This document shows positions 53,737 through 62,313 of a stretch of DNA of 64,000 nucleotides, one piece after another. The position numbers and the translations under genes are program-made. Under the pieces are notes generated by a model, which had not been told where the DNA came from, did no database searches, and worked only from the letters and a program-made list of their open reading frames with translations. Each line of letters opens with the position of its first letter. Within the stretch, counting starts at the first letter, position 1. The DNA is from an uncultured Novosphingobium sp. (GTDB lineage Bacteria > Pseudomonadota > Alphaproteobacteria > Sphingomonadales > Sphingomonadaceae). Where the stretch lies: the NCBI GenBank assembly GCA_946886075.1, contig CAMPHR010000007.1:1-64000 (forward strand), written 5' to 3'.

Positions 53737-54426
53737 TCAGTTTTTCGCCTGATTGGAGGACGTGCTTTCTTCCGATCCTGTCGTCTGCCCGCCGCCCGAC
53801 AGCTGACCAGTGGCGTTGAGCGTCGCGCCTGCGTTCAGGACGCCGTCAGCGTTCCCGGCAGATTGAGCCGCGCCTGACTGCGCTGATCCAGCGGCACTGC
53901 CCGCCGCCGATCCTGCGCCGCTCAGCGTGCCGCTGGCCCGGTCGCGCGCCGCATTAGCCGTGGCGCTTGCCTGCCCCTGCGCCGTTGCACCAGCCGCGAC
54001 CGCACGATCCCGAGCTGTGCCTGCTGCCTGGCTGGCACCGTCGCGGACGCCGCTTACGGCATTGGCCACGTCATTGGTGCCCAATGTGTCGGCAGTCAGG
54101 CTGCCGCTCGCCGATCCGCTGGCGGAACCTGATGCATTTGCGCTGCGGCTCTTGCCCTTGCGGTTTGCCGAGCCCGTCAGCGCGCCGTCTGCACGGCCCG
54201 AACCCGATCCACCGGCCGACACGTGGCCATTTTCCAGATCAATGCTGCGATCCAGGCCGACACCGCCCGAGCCATTTAATGTACCGCCCAGCGATCCACC
54301 GACCCCGCCCAGCGTGCCGCCAAGGCCACCGCCCAAGCCGCCACCGCCGCCCAGCAGCTGAGCAGAGGCGGGAGCCGTGTTGAAGGCGGCGAGGCAGGCG
54401 GCGGCGAAAATGATGCTCTTCTTCAT
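53737..54426 (-). CDS. Secreted Gly/Ala/Ser-rich low-complexity protein
   Basis: A 229-residue exported protein. After the signal peptide (MKKSIIFAAACLAAFNTAPASAQ) comes a Gly-rich block (LLGGGGGLGGGLGGTLGG) and then Ser/Ala/Gly tandem repeats (ASGSASGSASGS, SAAGSAAGSA) with few hydrophobic residues, so it is probably disordered or fibrous. No domain is recognised. AAGGAG precedes ATG 54426. It begins 100 bases after the S8 peptidase gene on the same strand and may be its substrate or partner; that is a guess from position. Confidence 0.7.
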   Translation of the reverse strand: MKKSIIFAAACLAAFNTAPASAQLLGGGGGLGGGLGGTLGGVGGSLGGTLNGSGGVGLDRSIDLENGHVSAGGSGSGRADGALTGSANRKGKSRSANASGSASGSASGSLTADTLGTNDVANAVSGVRDGASQAAGTARDRAVAAGATAQGQASATANAARDRASGTLSGAGSAAGSAAGSAQSGAAQSAGNADGVLNAGATLNATGQLSGGGQTTGSEESTSSNQAKN

Positions 54427-54526
54427 CGATCGTCTCCTTGTTCGTTGTCGATCCGATGAAAGGAGAACGGGACAGCGGTGCGACTTAATCCGGCAAAGCC
54501 TAATAAAATAGCCAAGTAGCTGAAAA

Positions 54527-55777
54527 TCAATCGATATTTCTGCATTCGCTGCAGACGATGCCACGCCCAAAGGCTTTCCCCCGGCCGGCCTTGGTCTCCG
54601 TCATCAGACCACTCAAGCTGCCCTTCGCGAACAGCCGCCCCGCGACGAGCGGCGCGGCAAACGAGGTGCCCCTGACGCGGCCCTTGCCACCATCCACACG
54701 CGCCGCATTCATGTCGGCGCCGGGTGCTGCGAAGTCTACATGCCGCGCGCGCCCTGCTTCCGGTAACAATCGGCCCCGGCCGTCTATTCCCGTCACCGCG
54801 ATGACATCTGGATAGGATGCCGGATAAGCGGGAGGCGCGGCTGGGCCGTCATTGCCGACAGCCGCCACGACCACTACGCCCTTGTCCCGCGCGAGCTTGA
54901 TGGCGCCTGCCAGCAGCGGATTGCTGGGGCCTACCAAGCTGACCGTGACAACCTTCACGCCTCGTGCCGCCATCCATCCCAACGCGCGCGCGATCGCAAA
55001 GGCGCTGCCGCCCGCCGGGTCATCGCCATAGACATCGGCGACGAGCAGCGGCGTACCCGGCGCTGCTCCCCGGATGGCGCCCGAACCACTGATAAGCGAT
55101 GCCACTGCCGTGCCGTGCGCACTGGCGCGTGGCGCCCCCCGTGCGAAGCCACGCTGTTCAATCGCACCCGTGAGCGACGCATGGCGGGCAACGCCTCCAT
55201 CAACCATGCCAGCGGCCGGGCCAGTCACGACCACCCCACCCGCCAGAGCCAAAAGCTTCGACTTTGACGCCGTTCCGCTCGGGAAATAGAGGTTGTCCGC
55301 GCTCGCCTCTGCTTCCGGGGCGATCGACCGAACCTGCTTCAATGCACTCGCCAAACTGCGGCCAGACGGCACAGTCAGCCGTATGACGGACAAGCCAATC
55401 CCTTCCACCACATCGGTCGTCACGCCATATCCAGCGTGGCGGAGCGCATCGACGCTGGCCGGCTGTGCACCCATCAGCAGGACCACGCTACGCCGGGCCA
55501 CTTCCTGTCTGTCGTCCAACTCAACGCTATCCCGCTCCCGCCGCAACAGACTGGTAATTCGCGCGTTCCTCGCGGCCGCCAAGCGCTGGGTCAGGCGAGC
55601 AGGAGAGAGCTGATCCAATCCGCCCTGCTCCAATGTTTGTCTACTATCATCAATCACATGCGGCAGAACGCTATCGATGTGTTCCAACGCGCCACCGTGG
55701 GAGGGCAGCAGTTGCGCCTGAGCCGCAGGGCCGGTCAGCAGCAGCCCGCCGACGATCCAGGAACGTGGCATCTTCAT
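54527..55777 (-). CDS. S8 family serine peptidase (subtilisin-like), exported
   Basis: A 416-residue peptidase. A signal peptide (MKMPRSWIVGGLLLTGPAAQAQ) precedes a roughly 160-residue prodomain-like region. The subtilase triad is Asp193 (GMVDGGVA), His221 (SAHGTAVASLISG) and Ser372 (RGTSFAAPLVAG), with the oxyanion Asn309 in AAVGNDGP. It ends GIVCSECRNID, with two close cysteines. GAGG precedes ATG 55777. It is divergent from an ECF sigma gene across a perfect palindrome, so its expression is probably under that sigma factor. Confidence 0.9.
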   Translation of the reverse strand: MKMPRSWIVGGLLLTGPAAQAQLLPSHGGALEHIDSVLPHVIDDSRQTLEQGGLDQLSPARLTQRLAAARNARITSLLRRERDSVELDDRQEVARRSVVLLMGAQPASVDALRHAGYGVTTDVVEGIGLSVIRLTVPSGRSLASALKQVRSIAPEAEASADNLYFPSGTASKSKLLALAGGVVVTGPAAGMVDGGVARHASLTGAIEQRGFARGAPRASAHGTAVASLISGSGAIRGAAPGTPLLVADVYGDDPAGGSAFAIARALGWMAARGVKVVTVSLVGPSNPLLAGAIKLARDKGVVVVAAVGNDGPAAPPAYPASYPDVIAVTGIDGRGRLLPEAGRARHVDFAAPGADMNAARVDGGKGRVRGTSFAAPLVAGRLFAKGSLSGLMTETKAGRGKAFGRGIVCSECRNID

Positions 55778-55875
55778 TTCGACCTCTTTATTTTTGGATG
55801 ACCCGGGAGCAGATGTCCCCATCCTTTCGCATCCATAATGAGCCATGGCACATTAATTTCCGCTATAGCCATGTC

Positions 55876-55917
55876 GTCAGGGATGAAACGAGCGAGGTCA
55901 GCCGTTTCATCCCTGAC
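55876..55917. promoter_or_regulatory. Perfect 15-bp palindrome between S8 peptidase and sigma factor genes
   Basis: GTCAGGGATGAAACG (55876-55890) is the exact reverse complement of CGTTTCATCCCTGAC (55903-55917), with a 12-base centre. It ends 17 bases before the sigma start and 99 bases before the peptidase start. Because it is symmetric, both divergent promoters could carry the same GATGAAAC element, which resembles the -35 GGAAAC/TGAAAC of ECF promoters. Operator or dual promoter: not decided. Confidence 0.65.
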
Positions 55918-55934
55918 CATAAGATGGAGACCCG

Positions 55935-56423
55935 ATGCCGTTCGAAAGCGATTTGTTGGCGATCCTTCCCAGGCTTCGCCGCTTCGCCGCCAGCCTTTCG
56001 CGTGATCGCGCCGACGCGGACGATCTCTGCCAGGCGGCGCTGGAGCGGGGGCTACGGGCGCGGGACCAATGGCAGCCGGGGACAAGACTGGATAGTTGGA
56101 TGTACCGTATCATGCGCAATCTCTGGATCGATGAAGGCCGTTCCCGGCAACGCGCTATGCAGACTTTCGCGCCCGACGAGGCAGGAGAACATGTCGGCTA
56201 TCCGGGCGACCGCGATGTGGAAGCCCATCTGATCTTGTCGGACGTTGACCGCGCCATGCAGGCCCTTCCCGACGAGCAGCGCCAGGCCATCGCCCTCGTC
56301 CTCGTCGAGGGGCTATCGTACAAGGAGGCCGCTGAAATCCTGGGCATACCCATGGGTACCTTGACGTCACGCCTGGTGCGTGGACGCGGCGCCCTTATCG
56401 AACTTTTGGGAGAAGCGGCATGA
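55935..56423 (+). CDS. ECF-type RNA polymerase sigma factor
   Basis: A 162-residue sigma-70 factor of the extracytoplasmic-function class. Region 2 (about 5-75) contains RFAASLSRDRADADDLCQAALERGLRARDQW and WMYRIMRNLWIDEGR; region 4 (about 105-160) contains ALPDEQRQAIALVLVEGLSYKEAAEILGIPMGTLTSRLVRGR, an HTH with the usual GTLTSR end. ATGA overlap with the anti-sigma gene shows a typical sigma/anti-sigma operon. The upstream palindrome may be its own target promoter. Confidence 0.93.
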   Translation: MPFESDLLAILPRLRRFAASLSRDRADADDLCQAALERGLRARDQWQPGTRLDSWMYRIMRNLWIDEGRSRQRAMQTFAPDEAGEHVGYPGDRDVEAHLILSDVDRAMQALPDEQRQAIALVLVEGLSYKEAAEILGIPMGTLTSRLVRGRGALIELLGEAA

Positions 56424-57115
56424 CCGACATCGACGAAGCCATGCTGATCGCCTGGGTTGATGGTGAACTGGACGAAGTGAACCGGCGCCGCGTCGATCGC
56501 GCCGTTGCGCATGATGCAGCACTCGCGCAGCGCTTGGAAATGCACCAGCGACTGCGGCAACGCCTCTCGGGCCATTATGCCCCGATCGAAGCCGAGCCCG
56601 TACCGCGGGTGATGCGGGCCATGCTCGAAAGCGAGGCCAGGATCATCCCGATCGGCCAGTCAAGCGCCCAGCAGCGGCGGAAGCTGTGGATCGGCGGAGC
56701 GATCGCTGCCAGCTTGGTGCTAGGCCTCGGGCTGGGCCGTCTCTCAAGCGGCTCCTCTGCGCCGATAGCGGTGCGCAATGGCGTCATGGAGGCGAAAGGC
56801 GATCTCGCCGAGGCTCTGGAAACCCAGCTCGCTTCTGATCCGCAGGACGCATCGGTCCGCATCGCTCTGAGCTTCAGGCGCAAGGGCGGCGGGTGGTGCC
56901 GGAGCTTTGAAGGCGGCGTCATGTCTGGCGTCGCCTGCCGCGAAGGAGAAGGGTGGCAAGTCCAGCAACTGATCCCTGGCACGCGTCAGTCAACGGATTA
57001 TCGACAGGCCGCCTCGACCGACGGCCGCGTCATAACGACGATCGACACCTTGATGGAAGGAGCTCCCGCCGACTCCGCGCAGGAAGCCGCCGCACGGGCG
57101 AGCGGGTGGCGGTAG
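56420..57115 (+). CDS. Transmembrane anti-sigma factor
   Basis: A 231-residue membrane-bound anti-sigma protein. The cytosolic N-terminal part (MTDIDEAMLIAWVDGELDEVNRRRVDRAVAHD) is the anti-sigma helical domain, without the zinc HxxxCxxC of ZAS proteins. One membrane segment (LWIGGAIAASLVLGLGLGRL) is near residue 95, and the periplasmic part has RRKGGGWCRSFEGGVMSGVACREGEGWQ with two cysteines that may sense redox or stress. ATGA overlap with the sigma gene. Confidence 0.88.
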   Translation: MTDIDEAMLIAWVDGELDEVNRRRVDRAVAHDAALAQRLEMHQRLRQRLSGHYAPIEAEPVPRVMRAMLESEARIIPIGQSSAQQRRKLWIGGAIAASLVLGLGLGRLSSGSSAPIAVRNGVMEAKGDLAEALETQLASDPQDASVRIALSFRRKGGGWCRSFEGGVMSGVACREGEGWQVQQLIPGTRQSTDYRQAASTDGRVITTIDTLMEGAPADSAQEAAARASGWR

Positions 57116-57122
57116 GATCAGC

Positions 57123-57881
57123 TCAGGTCTGCAGGAACCAGCGCTGCGTGCCTTCAAGGCCGATAGCCGTCAGCTTGCCGCTCTCCCAAGCGCCCGTGTC
57201 TATACCGATCCGGTTGGGCTGTTCAGCGACCTTGTCCGTTATGCTGTGCCCGTGGACGACCATATAGGGATGCAACTGCCGATTTTGCAGAAACTCCCCC
57301 CTGATCCAGCGCAGGTCGGCCGCCTCCTGTTCCTCAAGCGCTAGTCCCGGCCTGATCCCGGCATGGACGAACAGATAATCGCCCATCACCAGGCTATCTT
57401 CAAACCCGTCCAGGAAATCGACATGCTCGCGTGGCACATTGCGCAGCATCCATGACGCCATGTCCGCATCCGTCATGGCCGCCCCGGCGCCAGGCTGCAG
57501 GCCATAGCTCTCGAGCGCCGGGATGCCGCCGATACGGCGGCAATAGGCAGCGTACTGCGCACTGCCACGGCAGGCGCCCACGAACACCTCCTCATGATTG
57601 CCCTTGATCAGGTGCACGTTCGGCGAAGCTGCGGACAGGGCCATTGCGCGCTCGATCACCCCGGCCGAATGGGGGCCACGATCCATAAGATCGCCCAGCA
57701 GAATGAGATGGCAGGGCAGGGGAGAGCGCCCCGCATCATCCCGCCCGATAAGGTCGAGCAGCCGTTCGAACAGGTCCAGCCGCCCATGAATGTCACCAAT
57801 CGCATAGATCCGTCGGCCCGGCCCGATGTCCGGTACGAAAGAGGGTGTCGGCGGCGACTTGGATCGGAAGAACCTCAGCAT
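57123..57881 (-). CDS. Metallophosphoesterase (Ser/Thr phosphatase fold)
   Basis: A 252-residue PPP-superfamily phosphatase. Motifs in order: GDIHG (29-33), GDLMDRG (63-69), GNHE (94-97), FVHAGIRPG and VVHGHSITDK, giving the full dinuclear metal site. The C-terminal IGIDTGAWESGKLTAIGLEG is typical. Substrate may be a phosphoprotein or dinucleotide. GGAG precedes ATG 57881. It ends seven bases from the convergent anti-sigma gene and lies 23 bases after dcd. Confidence 0.9.
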   Translation of the reverse strand: MLRFFRSKSPPTPSFVPDIGPGRRIYAIGDIHGRLDLFERLLDLIGRDDAGRSPLPCHLILLGDLMDRGPHSAGVIERAMALSAASPNVHLIKGNHEEVFVGACRGSAQYAAYCRRIGGIPALESYGLQPGAGAAMTDADMASWMLRNVPREHVDFLDGFEDSLVMGDYLFVHAGIRPGLALEEQEAADLRWIRGEFLQNRQLHPYMVVHGHSITDKVAEQPNRIGIDTGAWESGKLTAIGLEGTQRWFLQT

Positions 57882-57904
57882 CGCGCTCCATCCTCGCACA
57901 GGGT

Positions 57905-58459
57905 CTAGAGTCGGGGCAATGTGACGCCTTGCTGCCCCATATATTTCCCCGCGCGGTCGGCATAGCTGACCTCGCACGGTTCATTGCCCTTGAGGAAGAG
58001 GAACTGGCAGGCCCCTTCATTGGCATAGATTTTGGCGGGCAGCGGCGTCGTGTTCGAAAACTCCAGCGTCACATGGCCTTCCCAGCCCGGCTCCAACGGC
58101 GTCACATTCACGATGATGCCGCACCGGGCGTAGGTCGATTTGCCAAGGCAGATCACCAGCACATCGCGCGGCACGCGGAAATATTCGACGGTGCGGGCAA
58201 GCGCGAAGCTGTTGGGTGGAATGATGCAGCAATCGGTCTTGCGATCGACGAAGCTGTTTGCCGCGAAGTCCTTGGGGTCAACCACCGCGCTGTCGACGTT
58301 AGTGAAGATCTTGAACTCGTCCGCAACCCGCGCATCATAGCCGTAGGAGGATAGGCCATAGCTGATGCAGCCATCCCGCCGCTGATTTTCGACAAAGGGC
58401 TCGATCATGCCATGGGTCTGGGCCTGCTCGCGGATCCACTTATCGGATAGAATCGACAT
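57905..58459 (-). CDS. dcd: dCTP deaminase
   Basis: A 184-residue deaminase converting dCTP to dUTP in thymidylate synthesis. Hallmarks: [22 protein letters not shown] at the start, [21 protein letters not shown], and the active-site region [78 protein letters not shown], with the catalytic Glu in EPGWEGH. Length is normal. It sits six bases after the cytidine deaminase gene, so the two pyrimidine genes are probably co-transcribed. Confidence 0.97.
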   Translation of the reverse strand: MSILSDKWIREQAQTHGMIEPFVENQRRDGCISYGLSSYGYDARVADEFKIFTNVDSAVVDPKDFAANSFVDRKTDCCIIPPNSFALARTVEYFRVPRDVLVICLGKSTYARCGIIVNVTPLEPGWEGHVTLEFSNTTPLPAKIYANEGACQFLFLKGNEPCEVSYADRAGKYMGQQGVTLPRL

Positions 58460-58465
58460 GATTTC

Positions 58466-58909
58466 TTAGCTCTTGCTGAAAGGAACATGGCCCAAGTCAC
58501 TGGGTCCGAATGAAAAAGGTAGAAGTTCAGCGACGCTGTGGCAGGTGACGGAGTCGCCCTCTGCGGCCGCACAGTAAATGGCGATCGGCCGCCCTGCTAC
58601 CTGCTCCGCCTCATTGAGGATCTGACGACAACGGCCGCAAGGCGTCACCGGAGAGCTATCGCCGCCAACAACGGCGATCGCCTCCACATCGGCTAATCGT
58701 CCCTGTGCGCTCGCCGTTGCGATGGCCACCGTCTCCGCGCAAAGCGAAAGCCCAAAGCTCGCATTCTCGAAATTGGCGCCCATGATGACCTCACCGCCAG
58801 TCAGGCGCACGGCCGCCCCGACGGCAAAGCGGCTGTACGGCGCATAGGCATTTCCACGTGCCGCACGCGCCGCTTTGATCAGGCTTTTGACTTCCGCTTC
58901 CAGGCTCAT
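58466..58909 (-). CDS. cdd: Cytidine deaminase
   Basis: A 147-residue zinc enzyme converting cytidine and deoxycytidine to uridine forms. The zinc motif is Cys57-Ala-Glu59 (SLCAETVAI) with Cys91 and Cys94 in TPCGRCRQ, and FAVGAAVRLTGGEVIMGANFENAS is the substrate region. ATG 58909 overlaps the stop of the preceding GH25-like gene by ATGA, which settles the start against a GTG at 58927. Confidence 0.95.
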   Translation of the reverse strand: MSLEAEVKSLIKAARAARGNAYAPYSRFAVGAAVRLTGGEVIMGANFENASFGLSLCAETVAIATASAQGRLADVEAIAVVGGDSSPVTPCGRCRQILNEAEQVAGRPIAIYCAAAEGDSVTCHSVAELLPFSFGPSDLGHVPFSKS

Positions 58910-59550
58910 GGCGCGACCACGCCCCACCGCACCGGGCTGTCAATGCCATCGATATGCCGCATATCATTAGCCGTCCACATCACCCAACGACGAGTGGCAT
59001 AATCGGGCGGGAAAAAGTTGCCGTCCAGCCAGAGCGTCCGATTTATACCCGACGCGATGTCATATTCCTCCTCGAACGGCTTGGATATGTTGAGGAGCAC
59101 TGGTTTCCCCGCATTGCTTTCGACCAGGTTCACCAGCGTATTAAGTTCCGACAGCACCGCATCCCGCCCCGGACGCGCGGTACAACCCGGATCAAAGTCC
59201 AGCCTGATTACCGGCGGCAGGGCGGCGTTGTCGCGCGGCACGGTGGTGATGAAGCGTGTCGCCTGACCCGCTGCGCGGCTGCACAGGCTGAAATCCAGCA
59301 CTGCGCCGTAACGCAGCCCCGATGAACGCGCCGCCGACCAGTTGTGCGCGAAAGCGGGATCGCGCCCGTCCTTCCCCTTGGCTGCGCGAATATAGGCGAA
59401 GTCAACGCCATTCGCGGCCAGGGTGCCCCAATCGATGGCGCCGCCGTCCGCCGTCACTGCGACGCCTTGGACTGGGTAAACGTCCCGCGCCGGCGCCCAG
59501 CGGCAGGCATAGGCCCATGCTGCCACCGCCAGCACGGCGATGACAGCCAC
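58906..59550 (-). CDS. GH25-like (lysozyme family) membrane-anchored protein
   Basis: A 214-residue protein with one N-terminal membrane segment (AVIAVLAVAAWAYACRWA) and a periplasmic GH25 barrel: IDWGTLAANGVDFAYIRAAKGKDGRDPAFAHNW, YGAVLDFSLC, VIRLDFDPGC and DNFF-like LDGNFFPPDYATRRWVMWTANDMRHIDGID. The family's catalytic DxE is here DFD, so activity on peptidoglycan is uncertain. The start is a GTG; no other start lies between it and the stop of UPF0262, in the same frame. Coupled to cdd by ATGA. Confidence 0.8.
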   Translation of the reverse strand: MAVIAVLAVAAWAYACRWAPARDVYPVQGVAVTADGGAIDWGTLAANGVDFAYIRAAKGKDGRDPAFAHNWSAARSSGLRYGAVLDFSLCSRAAGQATRFITTVPRDNAALPPVIRLDFDPGCTARPGRDAVLSELNTLVNLVESNAGKPVLLNISKPFEEEYDIASGINRTLWLDGNFFPPDYATRRWVMWTANDMRHIDGIDSPVRWGVVAP

Positions 59551-59604
59551 GCCCGCAAGGATGCGGACCAGAAACTGGCCGGAAGAATGCTGGCGAATGT
59601 CCCC

Positions 59605-60087
59605 TTACCCCTTGATATGCAGCACGCAGATGAGCGTGAACAGGCGTCGTGCCGTGTCGAAATCGACCTTGATCTTGCCCTCCAGCCGCTCGATCAGCAT
59701 TTCCGCCGCGTCATTGTGGATGGCCCTGCGCGCCATGTCCACCGTTTCAATCTGCTGGGGCGATGCATTGCTGATCGCCTGATAATAGCTGTCACAAATC
59801 GCGAAATATTCCCGGATCGGCCGACGGAAACGACCAAGGCCAAGGATGATCGCCTCCAGCGGCTCGCCATCCTCCCGCTTTATCTCGATCACCAGCCGAC
59901 CGTCCTCGACCCGCAACAGTACGCGATAGGGGCCGACATAGCCGTCATCATGAACGCGCTGAGGCGCGAAATAATTATCTTCCAGTAGGTCGAAAATGGC
60001 GATCCGCCGCTCCTGCTCGACATCGGCGTTGCGCCAAAGGATCGTTCGCTCGTCCAGCGTGATGTCTATGATGCGCGGATCGGTCAT
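59605..60087 (-). CDS. UPF0262 family protein
   Basis: A 160-residue protein, conserved in Alphaproteobacteria and of unknown function. Features: ITLDERTILWRNADVEQERRIAIFDLLEDNYFAP, GPYRVLLRVEDGRLVIEI, LGRFRRPIREYFAICDSYYQAI and the final RRLFTLICVLHIKG. The fold is unknown and no catalytic motif is evident. The open frame extends upstream to 60141, but ATG 60087 gives the family N-terminus MTDPRIIDITLDE. It is the first gene of a leftward run with the GH25-like, cdd and dcd genes. Confidence 0.92.
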   Translation of the reverse strand: MTDPRIIDITLDERTILWRNADVEQERRIAIFDLLEDNYFAPQRVHDDGYVGPYRVLLRVEDGRLVIEIKREDGEPLEAIILGLGRFRRPIREYFAICDSYYQAISNASPQQIETVDMARRAIHNDAAEMLIERLEGKIKVDFDTARRLFTLICVLHIKG

Positions 60088-60206
60088 GGGCCCATAGTCC
60101 CTGCTTGCGCAGCCATCGAAAAGCAAGGGGGAGTTCTCCACAGCTTTGCCGGTTGGGCCGCAGCTTGCCCCTTGCGCAGCCGGGCTGCTGGCGCGATGAG
60201 GGGCGC

Positions 60207-61691
60207 ATGGTCGAACTGGTGCAAATGAACCCTGTCATGGAAACAGGCACGCCTGAACTCCCCCGCAACGTGGAAGCAGAGGCCGCGTTGCTGGGCGCGC
60301 TGATGATCGACAACCGCATCGTGGAGGATATCCAGCTCAAGCTGAAGGCTGAGCATTTCTTCGAGACCCTGCATGGCCGCATCTACGAAGCGGTCATGAA
60401 GCTTGTCGAGCGGGACATGGTCGCCAACCCGGTAACGCTGAAGCCGCTGCTGGAACAGGACCCCGCGCTCAAGGAGTTGGGTGGCGTCGGTTATCTCGCC
60501 CAGCTGACCGGCAATGGCGCGGCGCTCCTGGGCGCGCGCGACTTCGCGACGCAGATTTATGATCTGGCACTTCTCCGGCAGCTTGTAAATGTCGGCAGGG
60601 AACTTGTTGAAAATGCTCTTGATACGAGCGAGGATGTCAATCCGCGTGAGCAGATCGAGCAGGCGGAAGTCGCGCTCTACAAGGTGTCGGAAGGCGAGGG
60701 CGAAACCGGATCGGTGAAGAGTTTCGCGACTGCCACCACCATGGCAGTGCAGGTGGCGGAGCGCGCACTCAACAGTGGCGGCCATGTGTCCGGCATCACC
60801 ACGGGCCTCACCAGTCTCAATGAGAAGATCGGTGGTCTTCATAACTCGGATCTTATGATCCTTGCCGGACGTCCTGGCATGGGCAAGACGTCGCTCGCCA
60901 CCAACATCGCCTATAATGCGGCTTCCCGATGGATGCGTGACCATGCCGACGGCATTCCGCCGGAAAAGAATATGGGCGCGAAGACCGCCTTCTTCAGTCT
61001 GGAAATGTCCGCCGACCAGCTTGCCACGCGCGTTCTTGCCGAACAATCGGGGATCAGCGGCGAAGCACTCCGCATGGGTAAGATAAGCCGCGCCGACTTT
61101 CAGAACCTCTCCCGGGCTGCGCGGGAGCTTCAGGAATTGCCGCTTTTTATCGACGACACACCAGGGCTCACCATCGCGGCCCTGCGTACCCGCGCGCGCC
61201 GGTTAAAGCGGCGTCATGACATCGGGCTCGTCATCGTTGACTATCTCCAGCTGCTTCAGGGAAGCGGCCGCGGGAGCGACAATCGCGTGCAGGAAATTTC
61301 AGAAATTTCTCGTGGTCTCAAGACCTTGGCGAAGGAACTTAACGTACCGGTTCTGGCACTCTCGCAGCTCAGCCGCGCCGTCGAGCAGCGTGAGGACAAG
61401 CGTCCGCAGCTTTCCGACCTCCGCGAATCCGGCTCGATCGAGCAGGACGCCGACATGGTCTGGTTCGTATTTCGCGAGGATTATTATGTCGCCGCGAAAG
61501 AGCCCGGGAACAAGGAAAGTACCGAGCATCTGGAATGGGCGCAGGAGATGGAGCGAATCTACGGCCTTGCCGAACTGATTGTCGCCAAGCAGCGTCACGG
61601 TTCGACCGGCCGGATCCGCATGAAGTTCGACGCGAAGATCACCCGCTTCTCCGACCTCGCCGACGGCGGCTACATGGGCGATTATGAGTGA
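60207..61691 (+). CDS. dnaB: Replicative DNA helicase DnaB
   Basis: A 494-residue hexameric helicase that unwinds DNA at the fork. The N-terminal domain is LPRNVEAEAALLGALMIDNRIVEDI; the RecA-like domain has Walker A LAGRPGMGKTSLATN, FFSLEMSADQLATR, Walker B LVIVDYLQLL and the C-terminal LSQLSRAVEQREDKRPQLSDLRESGSIEQDADMV. GAGGGGCGC precedes ATG 60207. Divergent from UPF0262 with 119 bases between starts. Confidence 0.98.
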   Translation: MVELVQMNPVMETGTPELPRNVEAEAALLGALMIDNRIVEDIQLKLKAEHFFETLHGRIYEAVMKLVERDMVANPVTLKPLLEQDPALKELGGVGYLAQLTGNGAALLGARDFATQIYDLALLRQLVNVGRELVENALDTSEDVNPREQIEQAEVALYKVSEGEGETGSVKSFATATTMAVQVAERALNSGGHVSGITTGLTSLNEKIGGLHNSDLMILAGRPGMGKTSLATNIAYNAASRWMRDHADGIPPEKNMGAKTAFFSLEMSADQLATRVLAEQSGISGEALRMGKISRADFQNLSRAARELQELPLFIDDTPGLTIAALRTRARRLKRRHDIGLVIVDYLQLLQGSGRGSDNRVQEISEISRGLKTLAKELNVPVLALSQLSRAVEQREDKRPQLSDLRESGSIEQDADMVWFVFREDYYVAAKEPGNKESTEHLEWAQEMERIYGLAELIVAKQRHGSTGRIRMKFDAKITRFSDLADGGYMGDYE

Positions 61692-61728
61692 TGCTGACCT
61701 GCGCCTCCAGCTGAAGAGGGGTAGGGGC

Positions 61729-62124
61729 TCAGCCGCTGATGAGCGCCTGCAGTACCAGCACCAGGCCGATCAAACTCACCATGAATACCAGCGTCCGCAC
61801 TACCGGAACACCCATGGCATATAGCGGCAGGTAGACTACCCGCGCGCCCAGCCACATCCATCCGCCGATCGCTGTCAGATCACTCGTCCGGCCCGCAATC
61901 ACCACCCCAAGCAGCGCGACGATGGCGATGGGGTAAGTCTCAAGGAAGTTCGCCTGCGCGCGCACTAGCCGTCCCGCCACAGGCTCCAGCGGCGGCAAGG
62001 TTTCATCCCGCGCGCCCATGTTCCACTTCGGCCCATATTGCTTCGTCTTGAAATGCCCCGCCGCGAAGACATGAACCATCAGGAGCACACAACTCCACGC
62101 CAATATCTTAAGCTCGATCGCCAT
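61729..62124 (-). CDS. MAPEG family membrane protein
   Basis: A 131-residue protein with four membrane segments, ARDETLPPLEPVAGRLVRAQANFLETYPIAIVALLGVV in the middle being the MAPEG signature (NxxE with Glu, RxxRAxxNxxE). Family members include glutathione S-transferase-like enzymes and leukotriene synthases; the bacterial function is unknown. It stands alone between dnaB (convergent) and the cysH group. Confidence 0.9.
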   Translation of the reverse strand: MAIELKILAWSCVLLMVHVFAAGHFKTKQYGPKWNMGARDETLPPLEPVAGRLVRAQANFLETYPIAIVALLGVVIAGRTSDLTAIGGWMWLGARVVYLPLYAMGVPVVRTLVFMVSLIGLVLVLQALISG

Positions 62125-62313
62125 GCGCTATACCCTTTCCACAGCTAGAGGGGCGACACTACAGCCATTCCTCGGTTTGCGCCAAGAGCCTAGACGCAAC
62201 TGGCGAAATCGCGCGCGAGCGCTCCCTCCCGTATGCCAACGGAGGCTGGCATCTCAGTCTCACGAGATCCCAACTTACGCTGGGATAACGCAATCCTGAT
62301 TGAGCTCAACCCA

